Of a stretch of DNA of 64,000 nt, positions 22,497-32,829 are shown one piece after another. The translations under genes and the position numbers were made by a program. Each line of letters opens with the position of its first letter. Position 1 is the stretch's first letter. Source of the DNA: Ctena decussata (Eukaryota > Mollusca > Bivalvia > Lucinida > Lucinidae); contig OZ022503.1 in the NCBI GenBank assembly GCA_963989385.1, forward strand, positions 71,088,123 through 71,152,122, in the 5' to 3' direction. The notes under the pieces were generated by a model. That model had not been told where the DNA came from. It made no database searches and saw nothing but the letters and a program-made list of their open reading frames with translations.

Positions 22497-22961
22497 GGAG
22501 TCTTTAATTTTAACCAAGGGAATTTCAAGCTTTCGTTCACCTTTTTGAATTGTTTTTGTCCAGCTGAAAGTGACTATTAAGTAGTTACCAAAATCTTTAA
22601 CATCTCGTCTAAGAAGGAAATGTTTTAAACACAAGTCACTTTTTGAGGCTGGCACCAAATTTGATTTTGTTGCTAATAAGAAAAAGGCAAAAATAAGCAA
22701 ACACCAGAAAACTATATCAGACTTATCAGATAAATTCAAAACAAAACCGATTTGAACAAGTATGCGCGGAGTTAACGCTTCAGCTTGTTTAACACAATGC
22801 TGTTTAAGTCTAGCTATTCCTCTGTATGACAAATTTAAAATGAATTTATTTATTTGTTCTACTGGATGCCCTAAGATTAAATGCATTGTCTTAACACCAT
22901 TAATGTAATTTTTTATTGATTCCACTGATCTAAAAGTTCTACTTAAAAACTGAGCATACAA
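22497..22961 (-). pseudogene. tyrosine recombinase, N-terminal part
   Basis: The frame gives an N-terminal SAM-like/core-binding region (TFRSVESIKNYINGVKTMHL) and the start of the catalytic domain (FFLLATKSNLVP). In Ngaro/DIRS recombinases the latter block normally reads ...LRKSNLVP; here the expected catalytic Arg position is Thr, which would inactivate the enzyme. The frame is cut at 22497 by the target duplication of the 11.4-kb insert and resumes at 11074. Confidence 0.8.
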
Positions 22962-23156
22962 TTGTAATGTCTGAGTGGAAACTGGTAAACTAACAAACTG
23001 AAAGTAATAACAGAATAATAGAAAAGACTCCTATTGTGTTCTTAAATTCTTTCTCGTCCCCAATGCAAAGGCAGCTTGATTTGAATGGTGCAAATCTTCT
23101 CTCAGAGCTCGTAGCTGACTCTCTGAAAAAACAATTACCATCCTCATAGCATACTA

Positions 23157-23700
23157 TTACCAGGAATTAATAAACTGAAACTGTGATTCATCAACAAAAT
23201 ATTCTTTTAAAACATATTCCTTTGTCAGCTCTAAGAAGCACTGCTCATGTATTGGACTTTGATGCCATCTTGACAGATGATCTGCCAAACGGTTAGAACA
23301 TGTATCTAAATGCTGAACTCGTATTTCAAACTCATACAGAGCAGCAATAAAACAAATCTCTCTCAAACATTCCTGCAGAATTGTACATCTTGATCTGCCA
23401 GAATTGATAACTTGACAAGCAGCCATATTGTCACAAAACACTACTATTCTCTTGCCTTTGTAATTCTTGCCCCAAAGCTTTAGACATATAATAATGGCTA
23501 TGACTTCTAATGCTGTGATATGGAAAGCTTTGTCTCTAAATTGAGATGGAAATTGAACGTGAAAAAAGGATCCCATCCAAAATCCCCCACAACCTTCCAA
23601 ACAAGCATCAGAAGAAAATACAGAATCCGGAGCTGACCACTGTTCAACCTTCATCATAGAAATGCCATTGTACAAAGGCAAAAATCTATGCCACCAAAAA
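23157..23700 (-). pseudogene. RNase H domain of the tyrosine-recombinase retroelement
   Basis: The frame begins WWHRFLPLYNG, the conserved linker after reverse transcriptase in DIRS-type elements, then FSSDACLEGCGGF (first Asp), HITALEVIAI (Glu), VFCDNMAACQVIN (second Asp) and CSNRLADHLSRW (last Asp). All four RNase H acidic residues are therefore present. The reverse transcriptase that should precede it is gone; the frame extends artificially into repeat A1 up to 23816. Confidence 0.88.
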
Positions 23701-23910
23701 ATTTCTGTCAACACATCAACAAAGAAAGCTCGAACTGTGTGGAGGCGCGGGAAAAATTCCCTTAAATACCCCCGCAAGGAATTTTGACCAATCAGAAAAT
23801 TATTATACATTAACATCTTAGGATTGGGACTAAATATCTACAAGAAGTCAATTTTGCATTTGTCAAAATAATTAAACATTTTAATTTGTAATTAAAATTA
23901 GTCAATTATT
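23696..23910 (-). repeat. split direct repeat A1 (5' terminus)
   Basis: Matches A2 at 7884-8098. Its outer end 'gtcaattatt' marks the 5' end of the retroelement. Confidence 0.9.
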
Positions 23911-24544
23911 CATTTATTATTAGGTATCTGTCAGGCACATGTATGCATTGTAGAACAGTAATATGAAATAGGCGCCACCTATATTGCAACCAACCAACAT
24001 AATGCCTCTGAAAAAGAAAAAAAAACTTAAACAAGAACATTGTAACACAGCTGCATTGATAGCTCCTTTTTAGTAGTTTAGTGCAACTCCGTCCTACAGC
24101 ACAGAAATCCTGGACAACTTTTTATAAGTAGTAAAACAAAAAAAAAAAAAATAAAAAATAAAGAAATAAATGAAAAAAATAAAAAGGACAGCTCAAAATG
24201 ACATTACGATGCCCAAAGAAAGCAGACAAGATTAAATATTTTCCCCTTCATTGTAAAAGTGCCTCTTTCATCCCTACCTATTACGCGGGGTATATAGCTT
24301 GCGTTGTCTGATATGAGTATTCCTTATTCACATTCGTATATGATCAATTAAATCTGGAGAATCTAAAAACAAAAAGTAAAGATTCTTGACTAATTTGCTG
24401 AAATGCGCAGGCTGACTCGTTGTATTCACATGGCTTAAGGCACCATTTCAGGCGATGCCAATCACAGACAGACAGACGGACAGACAGACAGACAGACAGA
24501 GAGAATAGTATTATTGGCAGCTGTAAAACGCTGCACAGTATCGA

Positions 24545-24685
24545 CAGCCAATGGTGCCATTGGCAACTGTTGGCACCACTGGCAAAATTGCCAATGTCAC
24601 CACTGGCAGTTCCATTGGTAGAGCCAATGGCCCCAATGGTACCATTGGTAGAGCCGATGGCGCCTATGGTACCAATGCAGCGCCA
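24545..24685. repeat. CCAATGG/ATTGGCA palindrome cluster
   Basis: More than ten CCAAT/ATTGG pentamers within about 140 bp, many as 'gccaatgg' or 'ccattgg'. The right arm has a shorter version at 52312-52400. Confidence 0.8.
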
Positions 24686-24959
24686 ATATTTTTCTGTGCT
24701 TAGACATTTTTAGTTTTTCTAATTTTCTTTCTTTATTGTGGGGAAAAATTCTCCTGTGTCAAGTCGAGTGTTTATGATGGGTTCAATAAATTGCCATATT
24801 GAGTGATGCAAATTACCCGCCAGGGTAATTTTTCCCATGCCCTAGGTTGCCTGCAGTACTGGCAGCCAATAGTCGGCAATACTGATTTCAGTGGTTGGGC
24901 CATTGCAGCCAATAGTGAAACTCAGAGCGGCATTGGCATGCCAATGGTGACATTAGCAA

Positions 24960-25192
24960 AACCCGGAATGCAACCAGTGTTGGTTTTGACGTCATACATA
25001 AAAGATGCAACATCACACTGTTGCTGCAACCAATCGATTACTAGATTATTTATCTAACTAAGGGAAAACCGATAGGCCTAGTGGAAGTCATAAGCTGTTT
25101 TGCAGAAAGACAGCTCATGTCGTTTCTAGAAAGTTGTAAAGCTTGCTAGCTACATCATGTATGCACCTGCCTGCTGCCGGCCTGGAAATATA
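24960..25192 (+). promoter_or_regulatory. candidate promoter with CRE and TATA-like box
   Basis: A perfect CRE (TGACGTCA, 24987-24994) lies 3 bp before ATAAAAGATG, and 'gcaaccaatcgatta' (a CCAAT box) follows. All three are kept in the inverted arm (CRE at 52265-52272). Conservation of these motifs between diverged copies suggests function, but could be simple ancestry. It lies 3.3 kb upstream of the first recognised TCAIM exon on the same strand. Confidence 0.45.
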
Positions 25193-25225
25193 ATGCGTGT
25201 CTCCAATATAAGACGCAGTGAGGAG
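25193..25225 (+). CDS. candidate mini-exon, ATG to splice donor
   Basis: ATG at 25193 opens 11 codons (MRVSNIRRSEE) ending GAG|gtaagg. The inverted arm has a related 15-codon version (MRVTNKQMPRSRSEK|gtaagg, 52054-52010); the 12-bp length difference keeps frame. It could be exon 1 of TCAIM, but it ends in phase 0 whereas exon 28458 needs two preceding bases, so a further exon would have to lie between. It may equally be noncoding. Confidence 0.3.
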
Positions 25226-25739
25226 GTAAGGGTTGTTTTTTTCTTCGGGCTGTACGTCTAGCCGAATTCTGACGGCCATCATAGGATTTGTTTTGGAACA
25301 TATTCACGTGTTCTTAGGGAAGTGGCGGCGGAAGTTCAGGAATTTATTTTCGTCCAATAAAAATGCCAGCGTCTCGTTTCTCCATAGAAAGAAAAACGCC
25401 GACCGGAAATTCAGTGACACAAAAATTTCGAAGCCTTAGTGGTACGGGACAGAATAGAATAGAACAGAAATACGCCTGTATCGTAAAGCAACCAACTCGC
25501 GTTGTTTGCCCCCTTTGGCGACAAACAACTTGTTGGTTGGTTGCTATAAATCAATGTATGAAATCATGAAGCCTGTGTTTGTAACATCAAATCTTCAGGT
25601 GCCTTTTATCAACAAAACTACTTTAGCTTCTGGGGGTCTCCCTGAATATTATAGAGCATCAGATTTCTGGATGAGCATATGCAAAAAAAAAATGCAGAAA
25701 ATATTTAATGGACCGTTTTTCTGTATAAATAATTAGCCT

Positions 25740-26500
25740 GTAAAAAATGAGAAAAAGGTCATTGTCTTCCATAGGTGTGATTGAGGTCAGGTAATATGGT
25801 CATTATCAATTTGGGGGAAGGGGATTGGGGGGGGGGGGGGGGGGGGTCATTAATTTTTTGTCACCTATCTGGGAAGGCAGACTTTGAAATGGCAAGCAGC
25901 TGCCACTCAAAATTCTGGTGAGGTGAGACTAGGGTGGGTGTCAAAAAAAAAATTGAATCATATGAAAATATATCCATCCCTGCACCTGATAATATATGAC
26001 TTGTCCTTTGAATATTTATATATCAAAAACATAACCATTTTGTTTTCAACATAGATACAGTGCATGCTTTAAGTTTGAAAAAACAGGCAGTCCTGACTTC
26101 CATACATGTACTTTAAATTTTGGAAGTCCCAATGGTAAGTGCTGACATAACTGTAATTGAAAAATTTCAGTAATTTTTGCATTTCCATGCATGCTACAGT
26201 CTAATTTGTTGTGTTTAATGACATCAGTCATATCTAATGAGCTTCATAACCATTGAAAATCTTGATAATTCATCACAGTTTTCTGCACATACTTCAGCAG
26301 AAAGACTTTCTGACTTCCAGGCCATCAGATTTGTAAGTCCCAGAGAAATTTTTGGGAGTATACTACCAGACTTCCAATAGTGCATGCACTGTAGTTATAC
26401 AATGAGAATGACAGAAAAAAAACCAGAAAATTGTGTCTGTAAGACACAAATGATGCCCACGTGCAGTGCCTATCATAGGACAGTGTACATCCCTAAAGCA
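25740..26500. other. no gene seen; poly-G run at 25826-25848
   Basis: Contains a long G-run on the plus strand and unclassified AT-rich sequence. I could not find a TCAIM leader exon here. Confidence 0.4.
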
Positions 26501-26588
26501 CCTTTTAAGCACAAAGTCTGTCTACAATAGCCATCCACTTGGCCTGACTCTTCAAATGACTGAGTTCCAAATGCTGTACCACTCCATA

Positions 26589-28430
26589 CCCTGAAGTGTG
26601 AAAAAAACTACCGAAAATGACTAAGTTCAAAAGACCATAATTCTGTTAAAATTCATATTACCTATATAAAAAAAACACATCCACATCTTCATTATGGCCC
26701 AACATGTGTTTAAGTTTGAAAAGAACCAAATGAAAACTGTAGGAGGAGCTTATGACACAAACGCCAGACCCTACAGTGTGAACAAAATGACTAAGTTTAA
26801 ACGGCCATAATCCAGTCAAAATTACTTTCTTTTCCATCGTAAAGCCACATGCACAGCTCCATTATGTCCACAACAATTATACAGGGTTTGAGAAACATCC
26901 ATTAAAAACTGGGGGAGAAGTTGATTACACAAACTCCATACCCTATTATGCAAAGAGCTACACAAAATGACTAAGTTCAAAAGGCTGTAATTTTGTCAAA
27001 ATAAATTCTACCCTCATGGAAAATTAGTGTCTGAATGTTGGCTGAAAAGCAGTCTGACCTTTGACTGAACTTGAGCTCAACATTAGTTTCTGAATTTGGT
27101 CTGAAATTCGGACTTTCCAGACCATATTCAGACACTGTTATCAAAAGTTCAGACATTTGATTCAGAGCAATTTCAGACACTGTTGAGATAAGATTCAGAA
27201 TGTTTTCAGATAAGGTTCAGTTGTATTTCAGACAAAATTAAGCGTGAATTCAGAAACATTTTAGACAAAATTCAGAATGTTTTCAGCTATGGTTCAGCTG
27301 TTTTTCAGACAAAGTTAAGCCAGGATTCAGAACCAGCTAAAACAATATTCAGAATGTTTTCAGCTATCCACCCCACCCTGCCTCCCCTGCCCCCACTTAC
27401 CATATACTTGATATTGATTATATTTAAATCAGCCAGAAGCCACTTCAAGACATAGATTCTCTACACAATATCAAAAGTTTTTTTTTTTCACTTTAATCCT
27501 TGATTAACCAGTCTCTCAAAGCAAACATTATATACAAGTATTTTGAAGTGGGTGGGATAAGGATATGTAGTTTAAAGATGAATTTCAAGGCCATCAAGGG
27601 CAACACATGAATAAAATATCTTTACAAACATCCACTATAAATTCTGTATCATATCTTTACATGTTTCTGCCATCTTTCCTCACAAATCATTTCTTAAAAA
27701 CAAAGTTTAAACTTACTAAACTAAAGAGATATTTCTGTGTTGTTTGAAATTTCTTCTGCAGATGATCTAAGGAAATGCCCACTGAGCATGCCCAGAAGTC
27801 ACATGACTTCCCACGGAATAGTTCAGAAAGATTCAGAAAAATTTGGTTCAGAAAAATTCAGACAAATTTGGTTCAGAAAGATTCAGACTATTATGAGTTC
27901 AGAATGGTTCAGACTATATATGAGGTTCAGACACTTCAGATAATTTCAGAATTTCTGAATCTTTCTGAATATCTGTCTGAATTGTTCAGCCTGTGCCCAG
28001 TAATGTTTCAGAAAGTGTTCAGAAAAATTCAGAAAAGGGATTTTGTGTTCAGAGGGATTCAGACACCAATTTAGTGTTAAGATCAGATTCAGTCCTGATT
28101 CAGACAAAGTCAGCCAAGTTCAGAAGATATTCAGAAAATGAAGTTCATGAGGGTAGCGCCATCAAAAACCCACATGCACATCTTCACTATATGTCCACAA
28201 CAATTTTAAACTTTTTTATGTTGTCCATCGTAAAGCCACATGCACAGCTCCATTATGTCCACAACAATTATACAGGGTTTGAGAAACATCCATTAAAAAC
28301 TGTGGGAGGTGTTGATTACACAAACTTCATACCCTACATTACAAAAAATGCCTAAAATGAATTAAGTTCAAAAGGCTGTAATTCTGTTAAAATTAATTCT
28401 GCTCCCATCAAAAGGTCAGGTGCACATCTG
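26589..28430. repeat. satellite of ~170-180 bp units, interrupted by a TIR element
   Basis: 'atgactaagttcaaaag' with 'ctgt(a)att.tgt.aaaatt' recurs near 26617, 26786, 26966 and 28354; 'acaacaattatacagggttt' recurs at 26868 and 28260. The block at 27011-28154 is inserted between repeat units. Confidence 0.8.
27011..28154. mobile_element. TIR element filled with TTCAGA hexamers, TA duplication
   Basis: CCCTCATG at the left and CATGAGGG at the right are inverted, with TA on both flanks. The interior has dense arrays of TTCAGA/TCTGAA: mostly TCTGAA near the left end, TTCAGA further in, again TTCAGA at 27820-28130. No coding sequence seen. Confidence 0.75.
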
Positions 28431-28457
28431 GTAAATTTCTTTTTATCTTTATTTCAG

Positions 28458-28590
28458 TCTTAAATCATGGATCAGGATCTGTCATCATTTATATACAAGA
28501 CATCTCAGCGTCAGTCAGACTGCCACCGCATTACGACCTTTCTACTTTGCTGTGCATCCAGACCTGTTTGGAAGATATCCTAGAGAAAGG
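28458..28590 (+). CDS. TCAIM: TCAIM-like mitochondrial protein, exon a (first recognised)
   Basis: Eight exons, 28458 to 41908, encode about 467 residues of a TCAIM homologue (T-cell activation inhibitor, mitochondrial); the human protein is about 496 residues. The family has an N-terminal DUF4460 and a C-terminal DUF4461 region and is reported to be mitochondrial. This exon has acceptor tttatttcag|T and donor AGG|gttagt. Its start (basic, with RHLSVS) would suit a transit peptide, and ATALRPFYFAVHPDLFGRYP is the DUF4460 signature block. No in-frame Met occurs, so the start lies in an unidentified upstream exon ending with two bases of a codon. Family call is firm from several conserved blocks. 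Confidence 0.9.
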
Positions 28591-28639
28591 GTTAGTATTA
28601 GATTCTATATGTCATACTGTAGAAAATTGTAAGTATTGG

Positions 28640-28870
28640 GACAGATAGTCAGAGCACACAGTGCAGACCCAGATCAGACTGCTCCTTAAGGAGCAGTCTG
28701 ATCAGGGCCTACACTATTTGCCATTCCATCAGCATCTTTCAGACGCATTACTGCATTGAAAAACAAAACTGTTCCTCTTTTAGGAAATCACGGTAATTAT
28801 TTTAGGTTAATTACATATTCCCATTTGTTTAGAAATTTCACAGTAATTTACCTAAAGTATTGGGACACAG
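28640..28870. repeat. interspersed repeat, 'AAGTATTGGGACA' ends
   Basis: 'aagtattgggaca' occurs directly at both ends; a hairpin 'cagactgctccttaaggagcagtctg' (part) lies inside. Fragments of the family are at 600-770, 41970-42030 and 48484-48545. Confidence 0.65.
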
Positions 28871-29262
28871 TTATTACCAATATTATAATTGTGGGCCCAG
28901 TTGTTCAAAGCATTGTTAGTTGGTCTGGTATTCATTAAGTTTTCTAGCACACATAAAATACATGTAAATGCACTATATTTTTTTGCTGAAGAAATGAGAG
29001 GAGCTTTTGCACTGTCCTGCACTGCAATAGCTCCTCACATTTTTTCAGCAAAACATGGCAATATTTTTTTCATACAGTGCATTTGAAAAAAAACAAAGTT
29101 CTAATGACATCATTAGTTTTGAGCAAACAGGCCATGCTGGTAAAAGTTAAACTACCTGTAGTTGATTTCTCTATTTGTTGATGTGTAAAAAAGTGCTGGT
29201 AAAATGGCTAACAGTGCAAACCCTGATCAAAATGCTGATTTTTGTGTAGACACCTTGGCTCA

Positions 29263-30863
29263 TTTTTAGCGCGCCTTTGCGAAGCAAAGGAGAGCTTATG
29301 CGATACCCCCGGCGTCGTAGTCCGAGTATCCGTTAGCGTTAGTGTTAGCGTTAGCGTCCACGTTCGCGTCAGCGTCCTCGTCGGCGTCCGTGATCAGGTT
29401 TAACCAATGTTAACTTTAGCGTTTAACTCGATGTTTAACTCTGTAACTTACAAACTACAGTAGCTACAGTCATCATACTTGGTACATATATACATCCATA
29501 TGACTGCAGCAGCAGCATCACACAATTGCGTGACCTTGACCTATATGTTGGGGTTGATTGACTTTGCTGTTTAGCACTGTTTTGAAGGCAATATTTTCAA
29601 TTTTCATAATACTTATGATAAAAGAGAGTTGATACTTGGACAAAAACATATCCTTACAATTACAGCTGCTGCAAAGCATCCATGCTAACTACTGTGCCCT
29701 TGACCTTTATTCACGGTCTACTGATTTGCCTTGGGGTTGATTGACTTTGCTGTTTAGCACTGTTTTGAAGGCAATATTTTCAATTTTCATAATACTTATG
29801 ATAAAAGAGAGTTGATACTTGGACAAAAAACATATCCCTACAATTACAGCTGCTGCAAAGCATCCATGCTAACTACTGTGCCCTTGACCTTTATTCACGG
29901 TCTACTGATTTTGTCTTGTATCTCTAACACTATTTGATGAATTAACAGTATACCTGGCATAGTGGATCAATCTAAGGCTTGGACCTCCAAACTCATTAGA
30001 GATACCTGCTTTGTATTTGGTCAGGACCTTCCCTGGAGCATTGGGTTGCAGCAGCAGCAAAGCATCCATGCAGACTCTTGTGTCCTTGACCTTTATTCAT
30101 GGTTGAGTGATTTTGCCTTATACCTTTAACACTATTTAATAAAAATGCAATATGAATGTGCATTTCTCTTCGAGCTCATAACTTCGATACCTTATATGCT
30201 ACAAAGTTTAGATGTAGTATGATACTTACCCAGACCAACATCTTTGATTTCATGGTAGAGTTCCTCTGGGTGGGGGCAGGGGTCAGAATGTATAAGAGGT
30301 CATATTAAACACTTGCAAAATGGGAATAAAATCATAAGTCTGGTACCGTTACTTACCCAGGAGAGTATGACACTGGACATAATGATCACAGATGAAATAG
30401 ATTATATGGAGGCCAGGCTTTGACAACTGGTTCAGGCTAGGGGTGAGGTTATGGGAATATGGGGAGGGGCCAAAGGAAACATGAGAAGTCTGCAAAGGGT
30501 AAGGAGGTGTCATCAGACCGACTTAGTACTGTGTAAAGGTGGTGTGAAAACCCATACTAGGAACCACCCTTTGTCACCATGAGGCATTATAAGTTAGACT
30601 GAGTTGGTATCTCTCCATCTGGTGCACGAGGACTCGACCCTGAATGTCCACAAAGTGTCCAGATAGTGGTATACAAGTCGGCCCTGTATGCCAAAGGGAA
30701 CAACTGACTTAGTCTAGCTTCTGATGCAAACTTCATTTGTGCACTAGCTACCACATTCACCCCTGGTTAACTATGTTAACAATGTTTTGAGTCAGGATAC
30801 TTTGTAACCGTCAGAGTCAGGCACCCATTAGGCGCGCTTCGTTGTCTGCTGACAACTCTTGTT
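29263..30863 (+). mobile_element. hairpin-ended satellite-core element 1 (HINE/pearl-like)
   Basis: 5' end TTTTTAGCGCGCCTTTGCGA with hairpin CCTTTGCGAAGCAAAGG; 3' end hairpin GTTGTCTGCTGACAAC followed by TCTTGTT. Inside are a GC hexamer stretch ('gcgttagcgtccacg') and two tandem ~178-bp units (from about 29552). Located in the TCAIM intron between exons a and b. Confidence 0.7.
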
Positions 30864-30992
30864 AGAGTTATTACAGTATCTGTTCTTTTCTGACTTTATG
30901 CAGCATATTTATACATTTCAACTTTTTTCTTGATTTTGAATTCTTTCACTAAGCAGTTTATCATGATAGTATTGGTAACACAGTGAATAATT

Positions 30993-30995
30993 ACC

Positions 30996-31026
<31 letters not shown>

Positions 31027-31037
31027 AAAAAAAAAAA
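30993..31037. repeat. poly-C / (CA)n / poly-A microsatellite
   Basis: Compound run on the plus strand. Just after it, 31055-31125 is tandemly repeated at 31141-31208 ('gtcacaatgttttggactta'). Confidence 0.9.
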
Positions 31038-31355
31038 GGAAGAAAATACAAAAAAATGAAAGATTAATGTATTAAAGTCACAATGTTTTGGACTTATTTT
31101 CTTATCTATAGCCCAAGGATGTCTGAAAATTACCAAAAGAAGAAATGAAAGATTAAAGTATTAAAGTCACAATGTTTTGGACTTATTTTCTTATCTATGG
31201 CCCAATGATGTGCCGGCAGGTTGTGGGTTTTGGCCCAGGTTACTAGAAGTGCTAAGTGCAGGTACAATGCATAATTTAAATTTTTAATTGCTAATTCTAG
31301 TTTAATTTTTCATATGTAACAGTAAAACATAACTTCGGATGTCTTACTATTTTAG

Positions 31356-31476
31356 CATGTTAATGAAGAATCCTTGAAAACATTACATGAGTATGTTGCA
31401 ACGTTACAGTCTCATGGAAATGCACAGCCTATAGACCTCATCTTCTACATACGACCACACACAACTTACAGATCAG
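31356..31476 (+). CDS. TCAIM: TCAIM-like, exon b
   Basis: HVNEESLKTLHEYVATLQSH continues DUF4460 and ends with YIRP...YRS. Acceptor ttttag|CAT, donor CAG|gtatga, phase 1 out. The preceding 2.8-kb intron contains a complete hairpin-ended satellite element. Confidence 0.9.
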
Positions 31477-31509
31477 GTATGATTGGCATGCTTTGGATAT
31501 GTAGGAGGG

Positions 31510-31735
31510 GAGTGCAATCTACAGCTGCTATACAGCTGAAAAATGACTGATGATGGATGACTTGCCATTTTACATCCTTTTCAAGAGTATTTCAGCCATA
31601 TCAGGATGATTTGAGGGTGATAACAAAAATCTGTGTACAATGGAACCCCATTTAAGGTTGAAAAGCTTTCCCCTCCAGCTGGAAGATAACTTGCAGGCAG
31701 GCACTTAACCCACTGAACTACTGGGACTCCAAAAT
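31510..31735 (-). mobile_element. tRNA-derived SINE, family E
   Basis: Minus strand begins GGAGTCCCAGTAGTTCAGTG and ends with 'gatgtaaaatggcaagtcat'. A plus-strand copy is at 49268-49480. Confidence 0.65.
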
Positions 31736-32394
31736 ATTAGGAAGGTAATGCCTAAGCAAACAGTGTAGACCCATTAGAGTAAACTATGCAAGAAGTAGTC
31801 TGTTCAGAGTCTGCATTCTTTGCCAATAGTTTTATCAAATACCTCCTGAGAAGGCAGCCACAGTTAATTAAATTCAGGGATGGCAGGATCTATTAAGATG
31901 AATGGACACACTTTCAGGGAAAGCAACGCTATCGTTTTCATTTTTGTCCACTTTTCAATATGCTGAATTTTCAAAGGAAAGAATTTGCTTCTTCAAAGGA
32001 CTTTATTTTTGTAGAAAGAAAACAGGCAGTCACAAAAGTTGTATTCTTTTCTGAAAAATGGGAAATATACAGCGGTGTATCCATATAGCATAAAGAAATG
32101 ACTGGGTGCCCTAATATCAGGGTGTGGTAGTTATTGTAATTTTATTATGTGCATCTAATAATTTTCAGCTTTACTTGATTTTATGAATGCATAAAAATAA
32201 AGAATGATAAAAGTACATACAGTAATAATTCAATAACTACAAATTAGAATTTTTCTTGGCACATCAGTGCTTAAGTCAAGAAATAATGGGGGAATAAACA
32301 ACAACAAATAAACATGAAAAAACCTAACCAAAAACACAGCAAATTTGATAGAGAGTAAATAGCACTAAAACGTTGTTGATCTAGAAAAATAGCT

Positions 32395-32590
32395 TGAAGT
32401 GGCTGTAGTGCAGTGGTTGATACTCTAGAGTACCAGTCTACAGGTCACAGGTTCAACCCCCAGCTCCTCGGGTCTTTTGGATGAGACTTTAATCCCAGGT
32501 CCCAAATCCATATGACCTGTGTGTTGGTGGGACCTTAAACCTAAATTTTCTCACTCACTCACTAACTAGCTCAATGCATTTATTGAAAGC
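32395..32590 (+). mobile_element. tRNA-derived SINE, family D
   Basis: Head 'gtggctgtagtgcagtggtt', B-box 'caggttcaaccccc', body 'gatgagactttaatcccagg', tail with (CACT)n. A minus-strand copy is at 47655-47835. Confidence 0.7.
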
Positions 32591-32612
32591 TCATGCATCT
32601 TTTGCATTTCAG

Positions 32613-32829
32613 ATTTGAAAGATGTAAAGTTCACCCTGCAATCCAAAGACATCAGAAAAACTGTGAGGACTATACTAGAAGCGTGTGGCCTACCTCTAGA
32701 CTATGTCAACAATGTACAGTCACACTCAAAGTCCCAGTTTCCTAGGCCAGTGGACTGGCATCATTCCTACTATGCTGCCACAGGACACATGGATACACGA
32801 CCAAAACCACCACCACAGAAAACACTTAA
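32613..32829 (+). CDS. TCAIM: TCAIM-like, exon c
   Basis: Codes from DLKDVKFTLQSKDIRKTVRT through PVDWHHSYYAATGH to ...QKTL. Acceptor tttcag|AT, donor CTTAA|gtatta. The open frame runs on to 32938 past the donor, but the next exon supplies the family-conserved 'KWL' continuation, which fixes this donor. Confidence 0.88.

Larger units (their letters stand above)
7368..23910 (-). mobile_element. DIRS/Ngaro-type tyrosine-recombinase retroelement with split direct repeats
   Basis: Read on the minus strand the order is A1 (23910-23696), RNase H, tyrosine recombinase, a minisatellite, SGNH hydrolase, B1 (8298-8092), A2 (8098-7884 and probably on to 7575), B2 (7574-7368). A1 equals A2 and B1 equals B2 by eye. 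The B1/A2 junction, the outer end of A1 and the outer end of B2 all carry AATTATT, as expected if this is the recombination site. Split direct repeats plus a tyrosine recombinase define Ngaro/PAT-like elements. gag and the reverse transcriptase are missing: A1 jumps at 23696 directly into RNase H. An 11.4-kb DNA element (11075-22491) splits the recombinase gene; without it the element is about 5.1 kb. Confidence 0.85.
23959..25365 (+). repeat. left arm of a large inverted duplication
   Basis: Aligns in reverse with 51880-54640. Shared blocks, from low to high coordinate: 'aatatgaaatagg(c)', 'gcaaccaacc', 'tgtaacacagctgcat', 'agtaaagattcttgac', 'gaaatgcgcaggctga', a (CAGA)n run, 'ccaatggtgac', 'tgacgtca', 'gcaaccaatcgatta', 'aagtggcggcggaagttcag'. 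By eye the arms are roughly 80-85% alike outside indels. Confidence 0.9.

Noticed and set aside
22321..22548. Plus-strand frame resembling 10721-11173 as a second recombinase
   Set aside because: The similarity is only the inverted repeat of the 11.4-kb element, not recombinase sequence.
23701..23816. N-terminal extension of the RNase H frame as real protein
   Set aside because: This part is repeat A1, also present outside any gene at 7884-8098; the frame is fortuitous.
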